A stretch of DNA of 64,000 bases. Origin: Paenibacillus assamensis DSM 18201 (lineage in GTDB: Bacteria > Bacillota > Bacilli > Paenibacillales > Paenibacillaceae). Made by a program: the position numbers and the translations under genes. Shown here one piece after another: positions 57,164 through 64,000 of the stretch. The stretch's first letter is position 1; every line of letters begins with the position of its first letter. Location of the stretch: NCBI RefSeq assembly GCF_000422445.1, contig NZ_KE383839.1:128321-192320 (forward strand), in the 5' to 3' direction. The notes under the pieces are model-generated. The model did no database searches and was not told the DNA's origin. It saw nothing but the letters and a program-made list of their open reading frames with translations.

Positions 57164-57940
57164 TTGTCACATGTTCAACAACAAATTTTAGCAGGATTGC
57201 GGGCGATTGAGAATGAAGAACACGTGCAGATCCTATACGCTTGTGAGTCTGGTAGCCGTGCATGGGGCTTCCCATCGAAGGATAGCGATTATGATGTCAG
57301 ATTCATATATATTAGGCCAGAAAAAGACTACTTGTCTTTATTTGAGAAACGTGACGTGATCGAAAGACCGATCAGTAATATGTTAGATATAAACGGTTGG
57401 GACTTAAAAAAAGCATTAGCCTTGTTTCGCAAGTCCAATCCACCGTTGCTGGAATGGCTTCAATCTCCCATCGTGTATCGAGAGAATCATGAAGTAATTA
57501 AGCAAATTCGAGAACTTTCTGCGTTAACGTTCTCACCTAAGTCATGCATGTATCATTATTTGCACATGGCAAAAGGAAACTACAGGGAGTACTTACAAGG
57601 GGAACAAGTGAAGATCAAAAAATACTTCTACGTGCTGCGTCCATTATTGGCATGCCAATGGATAGAACGTTTCAGCACAATACCGCCGATCCAATTTTCC
57701 AGTTTGATTGAAAGCTTGGTTTCAGCGGACAGGGAGCTCTATTCATCCATTCAACAGTTGTTAATACGGAAAATAGCAGGTGATGAACTCAACATTGAGC
57801 CAAGAATATCCGTCATCAATGACTTTTTGGAAGAGTCAATTACTCACTATGAACAAGTCGCTGCTCAACAGTCTGTGTCTGACGCAGGCAAATATGATAC
57901 GCAATTAGATGAACTATTTCGTTCGACAATCTCCAGTTAA
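57164..57940 (+). CDS. YcgL-type nucleotidyltransferase in an RNA-repair operon
   Basis: A 258-residue DNA polymerase beta-superfamily nucleotidyltransferase. ESGSRAWGFPSKDSDYDVRFIYI carries the GS motif and the D-x-D metal-binding acids. The rest is a helical domain matching predicted nucleotidyltransferases of the YcgL/COG3541 group. The frame reaches 57089, but AAAGGGG precedes TTG 57164, which leaves about 35 residues before the GS motif as in the family. Hen1 follows 41 bases downstream. A role in adding or removing nucleotides at RNA ends is plausible but not shown by the sequence. Confidence 0.85.
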   Translation: MSHVQQQILAGLRAIENEEHVQILYACESGSRAWGFPSKDSDYDVRFIYIRPEKDYLSLFEKRDVIERPISNMLDINGWDLKKALALFRKSNPPLLEWLQSPIVYRENHEVIKQIRELSALTFSPKSCMYHYLHMAKGNYREYLQGEQVKIKKYFYVLRPLLACQWIERFSTIPPIQFSSLIESLVSADRELYSSIQQLLIRKIAGDELNIEPRISVINDFLEESITHYEQVAAQQSVSDAGKYDTQLDELFRSTISS

Positions 57941-57981
57941 GAATTGAAATTAAATTAATGAGATAGAGAGGGGACTCAGAA

Positions 57982-59247
57982 ATGGCTATCGTACAACTTA
58001 GGTCTACCAACCCTCAATTTACTTTCCTAATTCGGAAAAATCCGCATAACGGAATGATTTTGAGAGAAGTCCGAAAAGGAATTGCTTACGGATGGTATAG
58101 CGACCCGACGACATATAATGTCTATTTTAAAGATGCAGACAATGAAATCTCTTACAAGCAGCACAAGCATGAAGTGTTTGAATACTTGAATGTGTCTCGT
58201 TACAATACGCCTTTGTTTCCGTTGAATGCGTTAAACGAATTCTTCTCAGCACCATTGAAAGAGCAGGCTGAGCATGATGTTGAGGGCTATGAGCATTCTT
58301 TCTATATCAATATGATTCATATTGATAGATTGAGGTACATAGAATTTTTCCAGAAGCATCTGAGTGACTATACTTTTGAGCTACAGCAGCGCGCAGATAA
58401 GAGCTATGCATTGAAAGTGACATCGAACAAAAGCTTGTATGAACTGCTGCATGTTGTAAGTGTGCTCTGTTTATTTCTTGCGATGTTCAGTAACGAAAAT
58501 ATCGATATTTCAGACAGCATCATTGAGAAATATATCAAGAGCATGAACATTATTGATGCACCTTACTATATTCGTAGTTTATTTGTTCGTATTTTTCTAT
58601 CTTCACGGGATCGTTATCGAAAATACAAAGTGCTTTTGGAAGATACAAGCCGATACCATATTCAGTTCGAGCAAGGCAGTACAGCAATGCAACGCAGAAG
58701 CTTCATCGGAAATATTTTACCGTTTAACAAATCCATTCTGGATGTTGGCTGTGGCGAAGGATTTTATGCAATTCCTTATGCAGGCAAGATAGATGCTCAC
58801 TATTATGCGATTGATATTAATGAAGATTTAATTCAAGCTGTGCAGCGAAAGGCAAGTGCCAAAGAGATAGATAATATCGCAACATATAGTTCGATTAACG
58901 ACTTTGTCGAGACGTATAACGGGGAGCAAGTCGACGTTATTTTAACGGAAGTTATTGAGCATATGAGTGAGATAGAAGCTAAGCAGTTAATTCAGTATAT
59001 CTTCTCGCAAATTGACTTTGACCATTTGATTGTGACTACGCCAAATGCTGATTTCAACTCGTTCTATGAGCTTTCTGAATTCCGTCATGATGATCATCAA
59101 TGGGAAATGGGTAAGCATAGCTTTGAGGTTTGGTTTGCAGAAGTAGCGTCAGCTTATGGATATTCCTATGAATTTGTAGCGATCGGAGATCGTGTGAATG
59201 ATATAGCGACAACACAAGGTGTCATTGTAAGGAAAAGGGGGGATTAA
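57982..59247 (+). CDS. Hen1-type RNA 3'-terminal 2'-O-methyltransferase
   Basis: Methylates the 2'-OH at the 3' end of broken RNA before sealing, protecting the junction from being cut again. The N-terminal 240 residues are the bacterial Hen1 domain that contacts Pnkp. The C-terminal SAM methyltransferase has DVGCGEG (254-260) and the Hen1 metal ligands: E323-x-x-E326-H327 in EVIEHM, and His369/His372 in FRHDDHQWE. Length (421) is slightly below the usual 460 or so. The ATG follows GAGAGGGGA. The Pnkp start is one base after the Hen1 stop, so the two are tightly coupled. Confidence 0.92.
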   Translation: MAIVQLRSTNPQFTFLIRKNPHNGMILREVRKGIAYGWYSDPTTYNVYFKDADNEISYKQHKHEVFEYLNVSRYNTPLFPLNALNEFFSAPLKEQAEHDVEGYEHSFYINMIHIDRLRYIEFFQKHLSDYTFELQQRADKSYALKVTSNKSLYELLHVVSVLCLFLAMFSNENIDISDSIIEKYIKSMNIIDAPYYIRSLFVRIFLSSRDRYRKYKVLLEDTSRYHIQFEQGSTAMQRRSFIGNILPFNKSILDVGCGEGFYAIPYAGKIDAHYYAIDINEDLIQAVQRKASAKEIDNIATYSSINDFVETYNGEQVDVILTEVIEHMSEIEAKQLIQYIFSQIDFDHLIVTTPNADFNSFYELSEFRHDDHQWEMGKHSFEVWFAEVASAYGYSYEFVAIGDRVNDIATTQGVIVRKRGD

Positions 59248-59248
59248 C

Positions 59249-61852
59249 ATGGAGATTCGTACTAACATACATACTATTTTTATGATGATCGGCCCGACTG
59301 AATGTGGGAAGACGACATTCGCTAAAGAAGTGTTGATCCCAAAGTTAAGAGGAGATGCAGCCGATCCTGTACGGACGAATATTCAATACTTATCTTCGGA
59401 TGCCATTCGTCAAGAGATTTTAGGGTACGATTATGATAAATATGATCAGGTCATGCTGGAGGCTAGTGCCCAAGCGTTTCAGTTGCTTTTTGAAAAATTA
59501 AAACTCGTCACTTCATTCCCAGTTAATGCGGAGTTTGTTGTAATAGATACGACGGGTCTTGCTGAAGATTTTCGCGCGAAAGTAAAAGAGATCGCACATA
59601 GCAATAACTATCGTGTAGAAGTCATTTTGTTCGATTACCGTAAACGTGATGATTACTATGCTTCAGAACGATCAAAGAGGCTGATCGCGAATCATATGAA
59701 TCGCTTGAAGAAAGACGTACTTGGATCGTTAGCCAGAGAAGGCTATGATAGCGTTCATCGTGTACGTGCGAAAGATTTTTGCTCGTTTGAATATGAGGCT
59801 GTGCGAGTAAACCCAGACTATCGCGTCATTGTTGAGGATCGCAGCGAATATTTGGATACGTTCCTTTCGAAAGATCAGAATTATATTATCGTTGGAGATG
59901 TACATGAATGTGTGGAGGATCTCCAAGGTCTGCTTCGCAGCTATGGTTACACTATTGAATCGTGTAAGCCTGATGTTGACAAGCTCATAGTTACAGATCG
60001 GGTTAAAGATACGAAGATTGTGCTACTTGGGGATTGGATTGACAAAGGGAAAGCAACGAAGAAAACGATTGAATTCCTATATGACAATCAGGAGCATTTT
60101 AGACTCATGCTAGGGAACCATGAGAATTTCGTCTATAAATATTCGAGTGGCGAAATTAAAGGTGCTGACCCTGAGTTAATTCGCACGTATTTTGACTCAA
60201 TTCAAATATTGATGAACGATCAAGAGCTGATGGAAAAATTCCGGCATTTGGTGAGGTTGTCTAAACCATTTTACCAGTATCGCAGTTCGGATTCTCCGTC
60301 CTATTATGTTACGCATGCTCCTTGTAGGAATAAGTATATTGGGAAGATGGATACGAATTCCGTTCGACATCAACGTAACTTCCGCATTGATCGAGGTGCT
60401 TCATTTGAGGAACAGTTGAGTTTCTTGTCTGAAGAAGCGGTAAGCAATCAACCTTATCATATTTTTGGCCATATTGCAGCTAAAACAGCGTTCCGTATTA
60501 AGAACAAGATTCATTTGGATACCGGCAGTGTACATGGAAACAAACTAACAGCTGTAACTATTTCATTCAAGCCGTTTTTCAAATCACATCCAGCCAAGCA
60601 AGCTGTTATTCAGGAAGAGCTGCCAACCTTGTTTGAAGTGAAGCGTAAGGTGTCTGTTCAGGAATTAGAATATGAAGAGGTTCGCAAACTGCATCACTGT
60701 TCACGGAATAAAGTCAACTTTATTTCTGGAACAATGTCACCAGCGGATAAAGATTTAGAAGCGCATGAGCTGGAGTCGTTGAAGCGGGGGTTGGCGTATT
60801 TTGCAGAGCGTCAAGTTGATAAGGTCGTATTACAGCCTAAATATATGGGATCAAGATGTAATATATATCTTTATCGGGATATCAAACAGTGCTTCGCTGT
60901 TAGTCGAAATGGATACCGAGTGAATCAAGTAGATTTGACGGATATTTATAAGCAATTGTTGGAGAAGTTCAATGCATATATGGATGAGCAGCAAGTATCT
61001 ATCCTTGTACTAGATGGGGAACTATTGCCTTGGAAGGCGATGGGGGAAGGGCTGATTCAGCGTCAGTTTAAGCCGATTGGGTCTGCTTTGGAGAGTGAGC
61101 TATCATTTTTAGAGGAGAGTGGCTTCGAAGAGGCTTTGAATACCCTCGTAGAATCGTATCAGGAAAGCGGATATGAGAAAGATCAGCATCATATGGCGAA
61201 AGCAGCACTTAGCGAGAAGTATGGAGGCCACGTTTATCAAACGTATAAGCATGTTCAACAGGTGCTGAAGTCGAAAGTACCTTTGAATGACCATAAGCAA
61301 GCTTATGAAACCTATAAGAAGCAATTGGATTTGTATGCAGAGGACAGTAAGCTGGAATATAAGCCATTTGCACTGCTCAAAGTGGTTTATGAATCGGGTG
61401 AGGAGAAGATTCCAACGGACAGCACGTCTGATATGTATCGCTTCTTATCGAATGATCAGTTCCTCGTGTTGGATTTGGCACAGCCAGATTGCTATGAACA
61501 GGCAGCGCAATTTTTCTCCATGCTCACTGTAGAGAATCATATGGAAGGTGTCGTCATTAAACCAGAGACTGTCGTGAACAATGCCGTACCATACATGAAG
61601 GTTAGGAATGCGGATTATTTATCCATTATATACGGTTACGATTACCGTTTCCCTCATAAGTACGACAAGTTGATCAAGCAGAAGAGCATTACACAGAAAC
61701 TCCGCAAATCGTTGAATGAATATCGATTCGGCCAGCAAATGCTAGCTGTCAAGTTCGCTGAGATCTCACCTCAGCATGAGGAATATCAAGGAATAGCAGC
61801 TAACTTACTATTTGAAACAGCCAAGGAGAAAGAAATTGATCCGAGGTTGTGA
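59249..61852 (+). CDS. Bacterial polynucleotide kinase-phosphatase-ligase (Pnkp)
   Basis: Heals and seals broken RNA: 5' phosphorylation, 2',3'-phosphate removal and ligation. In 867 residues there is a kinase P-loop GPTECGKTT (15-23, Lys21) in the N-terminal 180. A binuclear metallophosphatase follows at about 205-470 (GDVHECVEDL from 216, LGDWIDKG, LGNHENF, FGHIAAKT). A ligase-adenylyltransferase domain (about 490-867) has the nucleotidyl-acceptor Lys531 in QPKYMGSR and the late EGVVIKP motif. Length equals bacterial Pnkp of the Clostridium thermocellum type. Ligase activity of this family needs Hen1, which is encoded immediately upstream. Confidence 0.95.
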   Translation: MEIRTNIHTIFMMIGPTECGKTTFAKEVLIPKLRGDAADPVRTNIQYLSSDAIRQEILGYDYDKYDQVMLEASAQAFQLLFEKLKLVTSFPVNAEFVVIDTTGLAEDFRAKVKEIAHSNNYRVEVILFDYRKRDDYYASERSKRLIANHMNRLKKDVLGSLAREGYDSVHRVRAKDFCSFEYEAVRVNPDYRVIVEDRSEYLDTFLSKDQNYIIVGDVHECVEDLQGLLRSYGYTIESCKPDVDKLIVTDRVKDTKIVLLGDWIDKGKATKKTIEFLYDNQEHFRLMLGNHENFVYKYSSGEIKGADPELIRTYFDSIQILMNDQELMEKFRHLVRLSKPFYQYRSSDSPSYYVTHAPCRNKYIGKMDTNSVRHQRNFRIDRGASFEEQLSFLSEEAVSNQPYHIFGHIAAKTAFRIKNKIHLDTGSVHGNKLTAVTISFKPFFKSHPAKQAVIQEELPTLFEVKRKVSVQELEYEEVRKLHHCSRNKVNFISGTMSPADKDLEAHELESLKRGLAYFAERQVDKVVLQPKYMGSRCNIYLYRDIKQCFAVSRNGYRVNQVDLTDIYKQLLEKFNAYMDEQQVSILVLDGELLPWKAMGEGLIQRQFKPIGSALESELSFLEESGFEEALNTLVESYQESGYEKDQHHMAKAALSEKYGGHVYQTYKHVQQVLKSKVPLNDHKQAYETYKKQLDLYAEDSKLEYKPFALLKVVYESGEEKIPTDSTSDMYRFLSNDQFLVLDLAQPDCYEQAAQFFSMLTVENHMEGVVIKPETVVNNAVPYMKVRNADYLSIIYGYDYRFPHKYDKLIKQKSITQKLRKSLNEYRFGQQMLAVKFAEISPQHEEYQGIAANLLFETAKEKEIDPRL

Positions 61853-61929
61853 AATGGTAGTATATTTATATCATGAACATACATAGCATCATGCTGTGGT
61901 ACTGCAAGCCCATGCCTTAATTATAAAAA

Positions 61930-61977
61930 AGAACCGAGTAGGTAAAGACAATACTGTCTTTACCTACTCGGTTCTTG
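61930..61977. terminator. Strong 22-bp perfect hairpin terminator between convergent genes
   Basis: 61930-61951 and 61956-61977 form a perfect 22-bp stem with a 4-base loop. On the minus strand the stem runs into TTTTTTATAA, so it is a good terminator for the VOC gene. On the plus strand it ends Pnkp without a long T-run. Confidence 0.9.
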
Positions 61978-62001
61978 GTCGTTTATCATAGGTTGCGATT
62001 G

Positions 62002-62418
62002 TTATTCGCTATCCACTAAATTAAGCTGCCAAGTTACACCGAATTTATCGGCCACCCATGCAAACTTTTTACTAAATGGATATGCACCTAAAGGCATCAT
62101 CACGAATCCATCCTTAGACAACTTCTCGAAGGAATGGTCTATTTCAGCTTCTGTATCACAATTGACGAATAAAGAGATCGCCGGTGTGAAACTAAAGTCA
62201 TGCTTCACGAAGCTGTCAAAGAACCTAAACTGCTGCCCATGTATAGATAAGATTGCTTGCATCACAGTGCCCTCTGGGCCATCTTCGTTCGGTCCATAGT
62301 ACTTCGCCTCTACGATTTCGGCATTGTCGAAGATGGACATATAATAGTTCATAGCCTCTCGAGCTTGACCAGTAAACATCAGAAACGTAGAAATTTTTTG
62401 CACGGAATTGCTGTTCAT
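62002..62418 (-). CDS. VOC superfamily protein (PhnB-like)
   Basis: A 138-residue cytoplasmic protein of the vicinal-oxygen-chelate fold. It starts ISTFLMFTGQAREAMNYYMSIF and ends MPLGAYPFSKKFAWVADKFGVTWQL, the PhnB/YjdN pattern of two beta-alpha-beta modules. Members include dioxygenases, glyoxalase relatives and resistance proteins. The specific reaction cannot be told. The ATG follows AAGGAGTGAATGA. Monocistronic, with the hairpin at 61930 as terminator. Confidence 0.88.
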   Translation of the reverse strand: MNSNSVQKISTFLMFTGQAREAMNYYMSIFDNAEIVEAKYYGPNEDGPEGTVMQAILSIHGQQFRFFDSFVKHDFSFTPAISLFVNCDTEAEIDHSFEKLSKDGFVMMPLGAYPFSKKFAWVADKFGVTWQLNLVDSE

Positions 62419-62528
62419 CGTTCATTCACTCCTTAGACACAATGGATATAGTATGCTTCAAACAAAAACAAAACATACGTTCTCGTATCAATTATTATCT
62501 AAGAGTTAGTTGATCGTGTCAAATCCTA

Positions 62529-63755
62529 TTATTTGACTTGATATTTGATACTTTTCAGGACAGCATTTCCTCTTTCTGAACCAAATAACATCGCGAGTAT
62601 AAAGAACACGACGACATATGGCAATATGGCAATCGTAGTTAGTGATGCCGCCCATCCGAGCAGAGGAGGCAGCAAGGTAGCACCTGTATAAGCGACTGCC
62701 ATTTGATAACCCATAAGATGCTGCGATTGCTCTTTGCCGAAACGTACAGGAGTTTCATGCAGCATACATGGATAAATGGGCGCGCATCCTAATCCCACCA
62801 TAATAAAGCCAATTAACGAAAACGTAGTTGGCAGCGGCAGCAATAGTATGACTGCACCCGTTAGAGCTATGAATTGTCCGGAACGAATCAACATTTTGTT
62901 GCTAACCTTTAAAGTGATAAATCCGGTGATGAATCTTCCTACTGTAATGCCTGCGTAATACATAGATACCCATTGTGCTGCAACGGAAGCGGGTAAGCCC
63001 TTCACATTTACGAGAAAACTACTGCCCCAAAGTCCCATCGTTGCTTCTGTTCCGCAATAGAATAAGAAGGCAAGCAGCGTTGCTTTAGCACCTTTCATTT
63101 TTAAAGGACTACCTTTTTTGTTCTGTGTATCGTGAGTAGATATTGTTGCATCAATTTCGTTATGATTAGCAGTCGTGTCAGTGGCAGACTCATCGTTCCC
63201 CTTATGTACAACTCGCTTCCAGAGGGGGAGAGTGAGCAATAAAATAACAACCAATGCAAACTGAATCATCGCGATTGTAAAATATCCATCTCGCCACCCA
63301 CTGCTGCCAACCATATAGTAAGACATTATGAATGGGCCAATCGTTGCACCAACACCCCAGAAGCTGTGAAGCCAGCTCATATGATGGGCTTTATAGTGTA
63401 GTGCGACATAGTTGTTTAAGGCCGCATCAACAGCACCTGCACCTAAGCCCAAAGGTATAGCTAATACAATTAGCCAGATTAACGATGGTGCGTAGGCAAA
63501 TCCTAGCAGTGCGGCAGCTGTCATAAGGCTGCTAATAAATGTTATTCTTCCAGTTCCTAACCACTTTAACATAAGACCACTCATTGAACTGGAGACAATG
63601 GTACCGCCTGCAATAATCATAGAAAGCAAACCAGCTGTCTCGAACGATGCGTTGTATTCTTTGTGCATAATTGGCCATGCCACCCCGAGTAAGGAGTCCG
63701 GCAGACCTAAGCTAATAAAGGCTAAATAAATAATCAGTAAAAAAAATGTTGCCAT
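62529..63755 (-). CDS. MFS transporter
   Basis: A 408-residue, 12-helix major facilitator. The first helices read LAFISLGLPDSLLGVAWP, the loop has GLMLKWLGTGRI, and GLGAGAVDAALNNYVA resembles FucP/YfkF-type sugar or drug transporters. A polar 50-residue central loop (about 195-235) is low-complexity and Asp/Thr-rich. The frame begins at GTG 63770, but AAGGTGG overlaps it, so ATG 63755 is chosen. It follows a LysR gene in the same direction by 66 bases. The substrate is unknown. Confidence 0.88.
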   Translation of the reverse strand: MATFFLLIIYLAFISLGLPDSLLGVAWPIMHKEYNASFETAGLLSMIIAGGTIVSSSMSGLMLKWLGTGRITFISSLMTAAALLGFAYAPSLIWLIVLAIPLGLGAGAVDAALNNYVALHYKAHHMSWLHSFWGVGATIGPFIMSYYMVGSSGWRDGYFTIAMIQFALVVILLLTLPLWKRVVHKGNDESATDTTANHNEIDATISTHDTQNKKGSPLKMKGAKATLLAFLFYCGTEATMGLWGSSFLVNVKGLPASVAAQWVSMYYAGITVGRFITGFITLKVSNKMLIRSGQFIALTGAVILLLPLPTTFSLIGFIMVGLGCAPIYPCMLHETPVRFGKEQSQHLMGYQMAVAYTGATLLPPLLGWAASLTTIAILPYVVVFFILAMLFGSERGNAVLKSIKYQVK

Positions 63756-63821
63756 AATCTGTGAAGCCACCTTATGTTTATTTTCTTGACGATGTAGAAA
63801 ACAGCTGTTAGGGCTGTTTAA

Positions 63822-64000
63822 CTATAAAGTCGTAGATTCGGTATACGATGTAATCCAATGGTAGAGCTTTGATCCTAATTGTGCATTTTGAGCAACCAAA
63901 GTAATAGAGCGTCTTTCGTCCAAGTCTTCGATCGGAAGTGCGAACAATTGGAGATGTGCCAGATGTCGAGCTTTCAGTTCGGGAATGATGGTGATTCCCA
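63822..64000 (-). CDS. LysR-family regulator, C-terminal end (5' part beyond the window)
   Basis: The minus-strand frame is open from the window edge to a TAG at 63822-63824. It reads GITIIPELKARHLAHLQLF, then EDLDERRSITLV and KLYHWITSYTES. The GI.IIPEL and R.I.LV elements are the end of the LysR substrate-binding domain (effector fold, OxyR/CbbR-like). It precedes the MFS gene in the same direction and probably regulates it. Confidence 0.8.
   Translation of the reverse strand, partial: GITIIPELKARHLAHLQLFALPIEDLDERRSITLVAQNAQLGSKLYHWITSYTESTTL

Noticed and set aside
1-64000. CRISPR array, tRNA or rRNA genes, intact insertion sequences, prophage
   Set aside because: No direct-repeat array, no cloverleaf or rRNA-like stretch, and no transposase, integrase or phage structural motif was seen in either strand.

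Overview
The window looks like chromosome of a Gram-positive, moderately low-GC endospore-forming Firmicute, most likely Paenibacillaceae. Supporting signs are strong AGGAGG-type ribosome sites, frequent GTG/TTG starts, Fur boxes of the Bacillus 7-1-7 type, a Bacillus-like dhb siderophore operon, a DUF5693 membrane protein, a FnIII-containing GH19 chitinase and a Bacillus yda-like exopolysaccharide operon. I saw no rRNA, tRNA, CRISPR array, complete insertion sequence or prophage.

Layout. 1-2.6 kb: gluconate permease (5' cut by the window) and gluconate kinase. 2.8-8.4 kb: a DUF5693 membrane protein, two flavin-linked reductases, three unrecognised small genes and two decayed gene remnants. 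8.9-11.9 kb: secreted GH19 chitinase and a membrane acyltransferase. 12.1-31.5 kb: a complete catecholate siderophore island. It has a Btr-like AraC/FecB regulator, a siderophore-binding lipoprotein, a ferri-siderophore esterase, dhbA-C-E-B, the 2406-residue NRPS dhbF, an MbtH protein, an MFS exporter and two FecCD permeases, with Fur boxes before three of its units. 31.8-40.1 kb: a YjdF-like membrane protein, then a two-component system with a non-lipidated ferric-iron binding protein. A Fur-boxed ferric-iron ABC transporter follows (lipoprotein, fused permease, short ATPase). 40.3-43.3 kb: Gfo/Idh/MocA oxidoreductase, GtrA protein, YhhN-type membrane enzyme and a decayed GtrB-like glycosyltransferase.

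43.5-51.9 kb: an exopolysaccharide operon that matches Bacillus ydaJ-L-M-N-K, plus an extra GT-C-like membrane protein. Its last product is a degenerate GGDEF protein that keeps the c-di-GMP I-site (RMND), so the operon is probably gated by c-di-GMP. 52.1-54.7 kb: a divergent MocR regulator and EamA exporter. 54.8-61.9 kb: the most unusual locus, an RNA-repair cassette. It has a nucleotidyltransferase, a Hen1 RNA 3'-terminal 2'-O-methyltransferase and a Pnkp kinase-phosphatase-ligase. The cassette is divergent from two tandem WYL-domain proteins across a 174-bp gap that holds a good palindromic operator. 62-64 kb: VOC protein, MFS transporter and the 3' end of a LysR regulator.

Two themes dominate. 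One is iron acquisition: siderophore synthesis, export, uptake and hydrolysis next to a separate ferric-iron importer with its own sensor. The other is envelope and stress functions: exopolysaccharide, chitinase and RNA repair.
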